Positions 1 through 6,501 of a DNA stretch of 14,374 nt are shown here, one piece after another (within the stretch, counting starts at the first letter, position 1; each line of letters begins with the position of its first letter). Origin of the DNA: Bacillota bacterium (lineage in GTDB: Bacteria > Bacillota > Clostridia > Tissierellales > Sedimentibacteraceae); assembly GCA_023416855.1 (NCBI GenBank), contig JAEZGU010000298.1:1-14374 (forward strand). The letters are read 5' to 3'. Under the pieces are notes generated by a model that had not been told where the DNA came from, searched no databases, and was given only the letters and a program-made list of their open reading frames with translations. The position numbers were made by a program, and so were the translations under genes.

Positions 1-335
1 ACTGTTTCCTTTAAGGAATCTACGTTTGGCATCCTTACATATCCATTTTCATCCGCATCAGGATGTTCAGGGTTATAGGCAAGTTTGAATTCGGTTTCAT
101 CTTCAATAATTTCAGCAACTTCAACGCCCCCTGCTTTATACTCGTTAATGTTATCTATTAGCATATTTTGGAAATTACTTTTTGCCGAAAGTACAACCAT
201 TTTTCTCCTGTAAGGATCGCCGTTTTCTGTTCTTGTTGTATCCTTGTTTGCGATATTTTCCGAAATTATATCCATTCTCAACCTTTGAGCTGTAAGTCCG
301 GAACCGCTAATATTTAATGAATGCAAAAAAGACAT
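1..335 (-). CDS. flgC: Flagellar basal-body rod protein FlgC (partial, C-terminus outside window)
   Basis: FlgC is one of the proximal rod proteins of the flagellar basal body and is exported through the flagellar type III apparatus. The gene starts with ATG at 335-333 and runs off the left edge, leaving about 111 residues. An AGGAGG ribosome site lies at 341-346. The N-terminus (MSFLHSLNISGSGLTAQRLR, then MDIISENIAN) carries the rod-protein pattern: a hydrophobic amphipathic helix followed by the SENIAN motif, close to the family's usual ANNIAN. Around residues 41-49 it reads DPYRRKMVV, also typical of FlgC. It follows flgB after a 15-base gap, the classic flgB-flgC order, so it should share the riboswitch-bearing leader upstream of flgB. 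Identification is firm; only completeness is uncertain. Confidence 0.95.
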   Translation of the reverse strand, partial: MSFLHSLNISGSGLTAQRLRMDIISENIANKDTTRTENGDPYRRKMVVLSAKSNFQNMLIDNINEYKAGGVEVAEIIEDETEFKLAYNPEHPDADENGYVRMPNVDSLKET

Positions 336-350
336 AGTAAACCTCCTATA

Positions 351-740
351 CTATTTTTTCCCTTCGGAAATCACTGATTTTAATTTTGAAAAATATGAAT
401 TAATTTCTGATACGGTATACATATATTGAAGTTGTGTTTGTGCAAGTTGAAGATTTTCTTTTTCAATGTCGACGTTATTGCCGTCAAGTCGCATAGTTAA
501 ATTATCATTTTCGTCAACAACAATTTTGCTGGATTGTATAAGATTGTTTTTTTCAGAAGTGGTTTTTTCTTCAAAATTTTCTAAACTTGACTTTAAGAAA
601 TTTTCGAAATCAACAAATTTACTTTTGTAACCCGGAGTTGAATAATTTGATATATTATCCATAGTTACCTGCTGTCTTAACCAAAGTCCGTCTAAGCCTT
701 TATTTAATAAATTTAAGCTTGTGCTGTTCATTATTTTCAT
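351..740 (-). CDS. flgB: Flagellar basal-body rod protein FlgB
   Basis: FlgB is the most proximal rod subunit, built onto the MS-ring/export gate, and is normally the first gene of the early flagellar operon. At 129 aa it has the usual length. Residues 26-40 (TMDNISNYSTPGYKS) are the N-terminal rod/hook signature, matching the family NIANxxTPGYK pattern. The C-terminal part (LQLAQTQLQYMYTVSEI) is the matching heptad helix found in rod proteins. The start at 740 (ATG) has a GGGGGT ribosome site at 748-753; a second ATG at 731-729 lies farther from it and is less likely. The ORF ends with TAG 15 bases before flgC. Its leader holds a sigma-A-like promoter, a c-di-GMP riboswitch and a terminator-like hairpin, so expression of this gene is probably set by transcription read-through. 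Confidence 0.95.
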   Translation of the reverse strand: MKIMNSTSLNLLNKGLDGLWLRQQVTMDNISNYSTPGYKSKFVDFENFLKSSLENFEEKTTSEKNNLIQSSKIVVDENDNLTMRLDGNNVDIEKENLQLAQTQLQYMYTVSEINSYFSKLKSVISEGKK

Positions 741-776
741 TTTTTTACCCCCTAATTTTGAAAAATTGCATAAAAA

Positions 777-818
777 ATATAATTTATATCAATAGCTAAG
801 CAGCACAATAAATTATAT
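777..818 (-). terminator. Terminator-like hairpin in flgB leader, likely riboswitch expression platform
   Basis: Read on the minus strand, ATATAATTTAT (818-808) and ATAAATTATAT (787-777) form a perfect 11-bp stem. The 20-base loop contains a small GCT/AGC inner pairing. A run of T residues (777-772) follows at once. It lies between the riboswitch aptamer and flgB, where a transcription-stopping expression platform would sit. The stem is purely A/U, so it would be weak on its own. I did not find a clear antiterminator, so the switching mechanism is inferred. Confidence 0.55.
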
Positions 819-845
819 ATATGCATAATATATCCATATAGATTA

Positions 846-928
846 TCATTGGCAACTGGCTACCGTAGAATATCTCCCTTAGGCCCTATAGCTTTGCGTC
901 ACTGCCTTTCGACAGCTTAACCTTTTTC
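846..928 (-). promoter_or_regulatory. Class I cyclic di-GMP riboswitch (GEMM-I) upstream of flgBC
   Basis: Read on the minus strand, this leader contains the hallmarks of the GEMM-I aptamer in order. First comes a 5-bp stem capped by a GAAA tetraloop (CUGUC-GAAA-GGCAG, 915-902). The conserved GACGCAAAGC follows, then a second arm with GGGCCUAAGG. The arm closes with ACGGUAGCCAGUUGCC (down to 851), in which GCUA pairs with UAGC. The closing helix GGUUA/UUGCC is weaker than usual, with one mismatch. The tetraloop and the CCUAA receptor strand are both kept. Class I riboswitches in front of the flgB operon are known in Clostridioides difficile, where c-di-GMP lowers flagellar expression by early termination. 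The same sense of control is likely here but is not proven by the sequence. Confidence 0.92.
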
Positions 929-958
929 AATTCTTAATAATTTCTTAATTATAACAGC

Positions 959-987
959 ATTATAATTCAAATTAAGACAAATTGCAA
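959..987 (-). promoter_or_regulatory. Sigma-A type promoter for the flgB leader
   Basis: On the minus strand TTGCAA (987-982) is followed by a 17-base spacer and TATAAT (964-959), a perfect -10 box. Transcription would start near 952, about 25-30 bases before the riboswitch aptamer, giving a leader of roughly 210 bases before flgB. The early basal-body operon would then be under the housekeeping factor, with the riboswitch as gate. Confidence 0.75.
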
Positions 988-1058
988 GCTTTTTTGACAA
1001 AAACAATTGAAAAATCAACATTTTTCTACATGTATATTTATGCATTCTATTGTAACAA

Positions 1059-1080
1059 GTATGTTAAATAATTAACATAC
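1059..1080 (-). promoter_or_regulatory. Palindromic operator candidate resembling a Rex (redox) site
   Basis: The half-sites GTATGTTAA (1059-1067) and TTAACATAC (1072-1080) are perfect inverted repeats around ATAA. The core TGTTAA-N4-TTAACA matches the Rex consensus TTGTTAA-N4-TTAACAA at 12 of 14 defined positions. It abuts the -35 element of a weaker candidate promoter (TTGTTA at 1058-1053, 16-base spacer, TATACA at 1036-1031) and lies about 70 bases upstream of the better flgB promoter. There is no T-run to make it a terminator. The regulator assignment is inference. Confidence 0.45.
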
Positions 1081-1113
1081 AAAATTTCCAGAAGCTTCAC
1101 TTTTCAACATTAA

Positions 1114-1147
1114 AAAAAACAAACACTCTGTTTTGTGTTTGTTTTTT
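1114..1147 (-). terminator. Intrinsic terminator after csrA
   Basis: AAAAAACAAACAC (1114-1126) and its exact complement (1135-1147) form a 13-bp stem with an 8-base loop. On the minus strand the stem runs into eight T residues (1119-1112). It closes the flgM-to-csrA operon and separates it from the flgB promoter region. The symmetric A and T flanks would also let it act on the plus strand, but no plus-strand gene is near. Confidence 0.85.
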
Positions 1148-1223
1148 GTTATATTTTTATCAATCTTTTATTGATTTTATTTAATAAATAGAAAAATTAA
1201 GCATAAAATGCAAGAAAAATAAT

Positions 1224-1469
1224 TTAAAATTTATTTTTATCAGCATTCTTAAGCTTATTTTTCAGACTATTTAAACTACCCTTATCAATTTTTTCAGATG
1301 CAATTATATTAAATTCATAGGTTTCTTTAAGTTCTTTCCTAATGACTTTTATTTCTTTAGGAGCATTTATTGCAATTTTCACTTTATCTTGCGATATCTC
1401 AGAGATTATAATTTCTATATCATCTCCAATAAGTATAGATTCAGAAACCTTTCTCTTTATAACTAACAT
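1224..1469 (-). CDS. csrA: Carbon storage/translation regulator CsrA
   Basis: CsrA is a small dimeric RNA-binding protein that blocks ribosome access at GGA-containing leaders; in Bacillus it represses translation of flagellin (hag). The 81-residue product has the canonical N-terminus MLVIKRKVSESILIGDDIEI, with the RNA-contacting residues near L2-R6. The core INAPKEIKVIRKEL matches the usual APKxVxVHRxE region, with Ile where His is common and Arg kept. The C-terminus is somewhat longer than the usual roughly 60-75 residues and is rich in Lys and Asn. It starts with ATG inside the end of fliW, a 7-base overlap, behind a GAGGAGG site in the fliW coding sequence, so the two are translationally coupled. 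This matches the fliW-csrA partner switch. It is the last gene before a strong terminator. Confidence 0.95.
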   Translation of the reverse strand: MLVIKRKVSESILIGDDIEIIISEISQDKVKIAINAPKEIKVIRKELKETYEFNIIASEKIDKGSLNSLKNKLKNADKNKF

Positions 1470-1918
1470 TTTGCATCCTCCTCGTCTACGATAAAATTGT
1501 ATCTGAGAGGATAATCATTTTGAAGTATTACCTGCTTAGCTTCTCTTGTTATTGGGTTTAAAGCTATGGGACTCTTTAGATTAACTACAGATTCCTTGAT
1601 ATTTTCTTTTATAATAGCTATCACTAAAAATTTTAAATCTGTTTCATTTTTAACATTAAACTCGATTAAATCATCTTCGTTTAAACAAGGATTATATTCT
1701 TGGATAATTGAATATGGATCAATTAATACAAATGACAAATCCATGTTTGATAGTGATTGCAAGAACATAATATCATCTTCAGGACTATCCTTTAAAATGA
1801 CATATTCTTTATATTGCTCAAAACCATACATACCATTAAGAAACTTTATCACATCATTATCACTTACTGTAATTTCATCAAAATCTCTTGTTTTTATAAT
1901 TCTATTGTTGTTATGCAA
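1463..1918 (-). CDS. fliW: Flagellar assembly factor FliW (CsrA antagonist)
   Basis: FliW binds either flagellin or CsrA. When flagellin is exported, freed FliW inhibits CsrA and lets hag translation proceed. The 151-residue product has the family pattern: an N-terminal IIKTRDFDEITVSDNDVIKF strand region, FLNGMYGFEQYKEYVIL near residues 26-43 (family FpxGixGFExxxxfvLL), LSFVLIDP near 60-67, and an acidic segment in the middle. The only suitable start is TTG at 1918-1916, behind AAGGAG with about 10 bases of spacing; no in-frame ATG lies nearby. The start overlaps the end of the upstream DUF6470 gene by 8 bases, and its own end overlaps csrA by 7, so the three genes form a translationally linked stack. 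The TTG start may keep FliW level low relative to CsrA, which is inference. Confidence 0.93.
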   Translation of the reverse strand: MHNNNRIIKTRDFDEITVSDNDVIKFLNGMYGFEQYKEYVILKDSPEDDIMFLQSLSNMDLSFVLIDPYSIIQEYNPCLNEDDLIEFNVKNETDLKFLVIAIIKENIKESVVNLKSPIALNPITREAKQVILQNDYPLRYNFIVDEEDAKC

Positions 1919-2519
1919 ATGTATCTAACTCCTTATAATCAGGATTCGCACTTGGCGGTACAAAAATCGGGGTACCTATGTAATTAATTTCTACTCTTGG
2001 ATATTCGTTAATTATGAACTCTATACTTCCTGGTACAAAAGTAACTGCAGGTTTTTCCAGATTCCATTCAAAGTCAAGATCATCCATTTTGAAATTCATT
2101 GAAATTCCACCAATATCCCACGAAATATCCGGTCCTACTTCAGGAGCAAATCCAAGGTTAAATTCTACATCACTGAAGAATTTTTTCATTGCAATTTCAG
2201 CTATAGGATTTCCAGATATGTTGATATCTAACATCATGTTTCCTTCTTTAGCATATGCAGCAGTTGCTTGATACCCTGCTTGTATACCTTTTTTAGCGAA
2301 ATCCTGCACTGAACGCATGGCACTTTTTATACCTGCAGAATACCTCGCTTCGATTGTATCAATATTCAATTTAGTAGGCTTCATTCGCATGTCAATTCCG
2401 CCCTTATGTCTCTTAAGCTCAAATGTTGCGTTTGTAGTAGCTACTTCATACTTAGCTTTATTAATTTTCATTTCAAACGACATAGGAATTGTTTTAATTT
2501 CTAAAAGCGGTTCCATCAT
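1911..2519 (-). CDS. DUF6470 family protein (YviE-like), flagellar operon gene of unknown function
   Basis: The product has 202 residues, no signal peptide and no membrane segment. It starts MMEPLLEIKTIPMSFEMKINKAKYEV and continues with a KPTKLNIDT segment, then an Ala-rich stretch (residues about 70-95, KKGIQAGYQATAAYAKEG). The C-terminal part is beta-rich, with repeated strand-like segments such as ISWDIGGISMNF and DLDFEWNLEKPAVTFVPGSIEF. I recognise it as the family represented by Bacillus subtilis YviE, which sits in the same place between flgL and fliW; its function is unsettled. I prefer ATG at 2519 over an upstream GTG at 2528, because the AAGAAGGAG ribosome site (2528-2536) overlaps that GTG and is 8 bases from the ATG. 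The ribosome site overlaps the flgL stop, so translation is probably coupled. The 3' end overlaps fliW. Confidence 0.82.
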   Translation of the reverse strand: MMEPLLEIKTIPMSFEMKINKAKYEVATTNATFELKRHKGGIDMRMKPTKLNIDTIEARYSAGIKSAMRSVQDFAKKGIQAGYQATAAYAKEGNMMLDINISGNPIAEIAMKKFFSDVEFNLGFAPEVGPDISWDIGGISMNFKMDDLDFEWNLEKPAVTFVPGSIEFIINEYPRVEINYIGTPIFVPPSANPDYKELDTFA

Positions 2520-2534
2520 AAATAACACTCCTTC

Positions 2535-3560
2535 TTATTTCATAAAATCTATAAAACTATTCTGGAGGATTTTGTTGCCCATTGACAAAGCTGCATTGTA
2601 AGCATATTCCTGCATTTTAAAATCTACAATTGCCTCTGCAGGATCTACCATTTCTACCTCTAACATTTTTTTATTCAAATTAAATTGATTGTCTTCGTTA
2701 CGCAATTCTAAGAAATCTAAATAATTAGTTTTTGCACCTATATCTGTTATTGCTACCAATACACTATTTTTTTGTTCTTCAAATTTAGATAAGTATGGAG
2801 AAATATCACTAAATGAGAAATCATCTCTTCTTAATTCATCTTTAATATTTCCGATAAGTGTATATATATTATTAGATGTAGTATTTCCATCAGCATCTGT
2901 GTTCATACCATATCCCATAAAATTAATTCCAGACATTGACATATTAAATACAGTATCTTCGTTTAATTTATTACTACCAAAAGTCATTCCCAACCCAAGG
3001 TCAATAAATATCTTTTCATTTGCTAAGTTTTCCAAAACATCTGGATCTGAAGGAGGATTGCCATCCTTATCATTTCCTGTATTAACATTAAAACCCTTGA
3101 AATATAATTCTCCGTTATGTACTGTAAATGGCAATACGTCTCTGCTTGTTCCTCCAAAAACATATCTGTCTTCAAATTGAGCGTTAAGTGAAGTCAATAT
3201 GGATGCCTGTAAATTTTCAAGCTCTTTAGCTATTGCTTCTCTTTCCTCTTTTCCCATTGTACCATTTATGCCTCTTAAATATAACTCATGCACGGATTTA
3301 ATATTTTCGCCTATTTCCATCATATTTGTTTCAGCAGCAGTTAAAAAAGAATTTACATCCTTAATATTAGTATCATATTGCTCTGTTTTTAAGTATTCTC
3401 TTCTTAACTTATACGCTTTAATGGCAGATACAGGGTCTTCAGAACCTTTGAAAAACTTTCTGCCGGTTCCTACTCTTTCATTTAAATAATTCATTTCATT
3501 TGCTGATTTATTTAAGTTTCTGATGTACTTACTGGACATCATACTTGTTGTTATTCTCAT
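2535..3560 (-). CDS. flgL: Flagellar hook-associated protein 3 FlgL
   Basis: FlgL forms the second layer of the hook-filament junction, between FlgK and flagellin, and is secreted through the flagellar export gate. The product has 341 residues, slightly longer than the common 300. The N-terminal D0 helix region starts MRITTSMMSSKYIRNLNKSA and continues ERVGTGRKFFKGSEDPVSAIKA (residues about 30-50), matching the flagellin-family SGKRINxxSDDPxxA pattern. The C-terminal D0 part DPAEAIVDFKMQEYAYNAAL (about 307-326) and the ending KILQNSFIDFMK are typical of FlgL. The ATG at 3560 has an AGGAGG site. It lies 10 bases after flgK and its stop overlaps the ribosome site of the DUF6470 gene. The central region, about residues 140-240, is the variable domain. 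Confidence 0.95.
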   Translation of the reverse strand: MRITTSMMSSKYIRNLNKSANEMNYLNERVGTGRKFFKGSEDPVSAIKAYKLRREYLKTEQYDTNIKDVNSFLTAAETNMMEIGENIKSVHELYLRGINGTMGKEEREAIAKELENLQASILTSLNAQFEDRYVFGGTSRDVLPFTVHNGELYFKGFNVNTGNDKDGNPPSDPDVLENLANEKIFIDLGLGMTFGSNKLNEDTVFNMSMSGINFMGYGMNTDADGNTTSNNIYTLIGNIKDELRRDDFSFSDISPYLSKFEEQKNSVLVAITDIGAKTNYLDFLELRNEDNQFNLNKKMLEVEMVDPAEAIVDFKMQEYAYNAALSMGNKILQNSFIDFMK

Positions 3561-3570
3561 GTTCTACCTC

Positions 3571-5181
3571 CTATACTCCCATTCTGTTAATTAATGTATC
3601 TAACATTTCATCTAATGTAGTCATCAATCTTGCAGCAGCATTGTATGATTTGCTGTATTGAAGTAAGTTTACACCTTCTTCATTTAAATCGACTGATGAT
3701 AAGCTACTTCTATAAAAGTCTATTTCATGCTGAGATATTAAATAACTTTCAAATGATTTTTCAACATCATCTACCTGAAGATTGAGTCTAGTTGTTGTAA
3801 ATGTCATAAACTCTTGGAATGTACCTTTAAACAAACCGTTTCCGGTGCCATCAAAATTAGTTGTAAACTCGCGCTTTTCTTTGAAAGCATTAATCATTCT
3901 CAATATATTGTCTGTTGCACCGGTACTATCATTTCCACTAGGCTCAACAATAGTATTGGTTATATATGAACCCGTGGATGCAGCCCAATCATCTGATATT
4001 TTTATTGATTTTGCAGTGATGTCTGTCAATGCACCATCTCTGGATTCAAACAAATCTTTATTTTCCCAAGCATTGCCTATACCGTCAGCATCATAACCTA
4101 TAGGTTTTCTGTTAAGATCATTCATAATGCTTGCAAATTTATTAGCTAATGTATCCAACATATTTTGATAATATTGAATACCTTTATTCTGAGAATCCAC
4201 GTCTGTTGCTAAGGCATACTCGCCTTTGCCGTTTATAAACTTTATATATCCTCCAATTTGGCCTTTATCAATTTTATCAGTAAAAGTACTGTTAAAATCA
4301 GCTAAGTCTGTTATATTAGAGTCTATATTCTTATCTAATTCAATAGCTACATCTGTTTGACCTGCAGGAATATCAGGTACCTTAAACTGTGCAAATTCTT
4401 TGTTATCTATAATTTTTACCAAACTACCATCAGATAATTTTAAATTTATTGATAATTCATCAACAGTATTACTTGCACCAATATTTATTTTCTTTACAGA
4501 AACCTCTATATTTAAATAGGAAGAAAGCTCATCTATAAGCAAATTCCTTTCATCATTTAGCTCTAAGGCCGGATTTCCGCCTATGTTGTTTTCTTTAATT
4601 TGTTGATTTAAATTTGCTATGTTCTTTAACAGCTTATTTACTTCTTCAACAGCACCATCTTTTAAATAATTAAGCTGCTGTTCTTTGATTGTTTCTAACT
4701 GCACGGAATAATTGTTAAACATTTGCGTAAGTATTTGAGCAGATGTCCTAACAACGCCTTCCAAAACAGGATCTGAAGGACTTGATGTTAGTGAATGTAG
4801 TTGAGTTAATAAATCAGAAAACTGGGAATCTAACCCTTCTTTTATTATTTCATCCATAATTGCTTCTACATCCATCAATGCTTCTAATTGAACCTCTTGA
4901 TCTCCAGTCTTTGCTGCTGTAGTTCTATATCTTAAATCTAAGAAGGCATCTCTATATTGACTTACTCCTAAAGATTTTACACCTTGTCCAATAACTTCGC
5001 CTTCTAAGCTGTATTTCAAATTTCTTGCAGTAAAACCAAAAGAAGCTGTATCAAGACGCTGTCTTGTATAGCCTTTTGTGTTGATATTTGCTAAATTTTG
5101 TCCGGTAACATCCATAAAGCTCTGATGAACTTTTAATGCACTTGTAGCAGTTCTATATCCCAGAAATGTTGATCTAAGCAT
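3571..5181 (-). CDS. flgK: Flagellar hook-associated protein 1 FlgK
   Basis: FlgK is the first hook-filament junction protein, placed directly on the hook tip, and is escorted by FlgN. The 536-residue length is typical. Residues 29-42 (NLANINTKGYTRQR) are the flagellar rod/hook signature seen in FlgK as NxANxxTxGYxRQ. The N-terminal helix MLRSTFLGYRTATSALKVHQ and the C-terminal SVDLNEEGVNLLQYSKSYNA (about 496-515), followed by a terminal helix ending TLDEMLDTLINRMGV, are the paired D0 segments. A coiled helical region lies around 150-215. The start at 5181 (ATG) has AAAGGGGTG upstream. It follows flgN by 12 bases and precedes flgL by 10, so the chaperone and both of its likely clients are made from one transcript. 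Confidence 0.96.
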   Translation of the reverse strand: MLRSTFLGYRTATSALKVHQSFMDVTGQNLANINTKGYTRQRLDTASFGFTARNLKYSLEGEVIGQGVKSLGVSQYRDAFLDLRYRTTAAKTGDQEVQLEALMDVEAIMDEIIKEGLDSQFSDLLTQLHSLTSSPSDPVLEGVVRTSAQILTQMFNNYSVQLETIKEQQLNYLKDGAVEEVNKLLKNIANLNQQIKENNIGGNPALELNDERNLLIDELSSYLNIEVSVKKINIGASNTVDELSINLKLSDGSLVKIIDNKEFAQFKVPDIPAGQTDVAIELDKNIDSNITDLADFNSTFTDKIDKGQIGGYIKFINGKGEYALATDVDSQNKGIQYYQNMLDTLANKFASIMNDLNRKPIGYDADGIGNAWENKDLFESRDGALTDITAKSIKISDDWAASTGSYITNTIVEPSGNDSTGATDNILRMINAFKEKREFTTNFDGTGNGLFKGTFQEFMTFTTTRLNLQVDDVEKSFESYLISQHEIDFYRSSLSSVDLNEEGVNLLQYSKSYNAAARLMTTLDEMLDTLINRMGV

Positions 5182-5193
5182 ACATTCACCCCT

Positions 5194-5649
5194 TTATATT
5201 TTCTTAGATAATAACACGCTTTTTCCGCTGTTGTTTTTATTTTCAGTATTTGAATAAGAATTATCCTTTTCACCTAATTGAACCAAAGCTTCATCAATTT
5301 TGTGCATTCTTACCCCTATTAATGTCTTACATAAGTTGTTGATTTTTTTAACATCATTTATTAATATATTTAATTCGTTATATTTTTCCATAAGTTCATT
5401 TCGATTTTCAACTTTATCAGAATTGGAATTTATAATTTCTTTGAGAGTCATACCTTTACAGCCCATAGAATCAATAAGCTTCTCTCGTCTTTGGTCAAGA
5501 CCTCTCATTTTCATATAGAATACCTGTTCTTTTGATACTATATCATCTAACAGTTCAATGTCATTTTTTATAATCGCATCATGTTTTTCATATTCTAACT
5601 CAAGAAAATTTTTATACAAATCTGCGCTTTCATTTAATATATCTATCAT
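5194..5649 (-). CDS. flgN: FlgN-family flagellar export chaperone
   Basis: FlgN proteins bind the C-terminal helices of FlgK and FlgL in the cytoplasm and deliver them to the export machinery. The product has 151 residues and is almost wholly helical by composition, with long coiled-coil-like stretches rich in Glu, Lys and Leu. Examples are LNESADLYKNFLELEYEKHDAII and YNELNILINDVKKINNLCKTLI. The segment KNDIELLDDIVSKEQ resembles the conserved N-terminal part of the FlgN family, and the C-terminus is polar and low in complexity (SYSNTENKNNSGKS). Sequence similarity in this family is weak, so the assignment rests on length, helical character and position between flgM and flgK, which is the Bacillus order (yvyG). 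ATG at 5649 follows AGAGGA. Confidence 0.85.
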   Translation of the reverse strand: MIDILNESADLYKNFLELEYEKHDAIIKNDIELLDDIVSKEQVFYMKMRGLDQRREKLIDSMGCKGMTLKEIINSNSDKVENRNELMEKYNELNILINDVKKINNLCKTLIGVRMHKIDEALVQLGEKDNSYSNTENKNNSGKSVLLSKKI

Positions 5650-5660
5650 AAATTTTCCTC

Positions 5661-5942
5661 TTACTTTAACAGTTTCTTTACAATTTCATCTACATCAATA
5701 TTATAAGTGTTGTTGTTTATGCTTTCTTTTATTCTATTGATTTTTTCAGTACTGTTTTCTTTGTTTACTTGCGTAGCAACTTTCTTTTTTATCGAATATA
5801 AATACATGTCCTCATTTCCCTTAGGAGTTTTACCATTTATTTCAATCGCATCATATTTTTTATTATTAATAGTTTCTCTGTTTTTTATTGGTTTTGTTCC
5901 ACTTATATAGTTTGAGTAATTGCTAATGTTTTGAATTTTCAT
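5661..5942 (-). CDS. flgM: Anti-sigma-28 factor FlgM
   Basis: FlgM binds the flagellar sigma factor (sigma-D/FliA) and holds back late gene expression until the hook-basal body is complete. The product from ATG at 5942 has 93 residues, the normal size. The N-terminus MKIQNISNYSNYISG is the usual short flexible head. The C-terminus (INRIKESINNNTYNIDVDEI, then VKKLLK) matches the family pattern of a helix, a turn, xYxVDxxxIAxxLL. The start was chosen because GAGGGGAGTGG precedes it closely; in-frame starts farther up would overlap the sigma-D promoter at 5966-5992. FlgN follows after 11 bases. Being first in a sigma-D operon, FlgM limits its own sigma factor, a negative feedback loop. Confidence 0.9.
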   Translation of the reverse strand: MKIQNISNYSNYISGTKPIKNRETINNKKYDAIEINGKTPKGNEDMYLYSIKKKVATQVNKENSTEKINRIKESINNNTYNIDVDEIVKKLLK

Positions 5943-5965
5943 ATAATCCACTCCCCTCTGATAAT

Positions 5966-5992
5966 ATATCGACATTAAGTTGAAAAAATTTA
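5966..5992 (-). promoter_or_regulatory. Sigma-D (sigma-28) promoter of the flgM-flgN-flgK-flgL operon
   Basis: On the minus strand TAAA (5992-5989) is followed by exactly 15 bases and GTCGATAT (5973-5966). The flagellar sigma consensus is TAAA-N15-GCCGATAT, so only one of the eight -10 positions differs. It sits 23 bases before the flgM start codon, which leaves a very short leader. This fits regulation of this operon in Bacillus. Confidence 0.88.
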
Positions 5993-6023
5993 ACAACCTT
6001 ATATACTATATATATCTAAAATT

Positions 6024-6491
6024 CTATGCAATGTTCATGATTTTTTCTTCATCAATAATCAAAAGAACATCTTCAGTTTTGTTTCCTTTGGCCACACCTT
6101 TTACAAAGCCATCTTTACACATTTTTTTAATTTCTTCGGTTTCTTCAAAGGAAGTAATATTTTCTACTGACAAAACTTCATCTACAATCAATCCTACAAA
6201 TGAATTGTCCTTTTCCAATACTACTACCATTCCTTTGCTTTCGTTGATATCATTTTTTGATTCCATGTCAAATAAAAGCTTCATGTCAATTAAAGGAACA
6301 ACATTACCCCTCAAATGTATCAAACCAGTAATATATTTAGACACCTTTGGTACATATGTTATTTCTTCAGGACAAATTACAATAGATGTTATCAGCTTGC
6401 TGTTTATAGTATATAAACTGTTGTCTAACTTAAATAATAACCATGGAAACTCTATTTCTTCTTCAAATACTTCATCTACATCGTAGTTCAT
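6024..6491 (-). CDS. cheW: CheW-like chemotaxis coupling protein (second copy)
   Basis: CheW bridges chemoreceptors and the CheA kinase in the membrane-bound array. The product has 155 residues and a single CheW domain over nearly all its length. Visible features are the opening strand WLLFKLDNSLYTINSKLI, then the core KYITGLIHLRGNVVPLIDMKLLF (about 52-74, family GxxNLRGxxxPVIDLR) and FVGLIVDEVLSVENI (about 97-111, family GxxVDxVxxV). The usual Asn before LRG is His here, and the Arg of PVIDLR is Lys. A 13-residue acidic head (MNYDVDEVFEEEI) precedes the domain. It ends the cheW-mcp-cheW operon, 10 bases after the receptor gene, with ribosome site AAGGAG. No clear terminator follows before the flgM promoter, so read-through into flgM is possible. 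Confidence 0.9.
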   Translation of the reverse strand: MNYDVDEVFEEEIEFPWLLFKLDNSLYTINSKLITSIVICPEEITYVPKVSKYITGLIHLRGNVVPLIDMKLLFDMESKNDINESKGMVVVLEKDNSFVGLIVDEVLSVENITSFEETEEIKKMCKDGFVKGVAKGNKTEDVLLIIDEEKIMNIA

Positions 6492-6501
6492 ATTATACTC
6501 C

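Noticed and set aside
948..953. Second TATAAT box just downstream of the flgB -10
   Set aside because: The position 17 bases upstream holds only CTTAAT, a poor -35, while the box at 959-964 has a good TTGCAA partner.
1566..1928. Plus-strand ORF antisense to fliW, and similar open frames opposite flgL, flgK, cheW, yqeC and groEL
   Set aside because: Each lies opposite a clearly recognised gene, lacks a ribosome site and shows no protein-family features. They are shadows of AT-rich coding sequence.
5943..5996. Longer FlgM starting near 5996
   Set aside because: It would cover the sigma-D promoter. ATG at 5942 has a strong ribosome site and gives the normal FlgM length.
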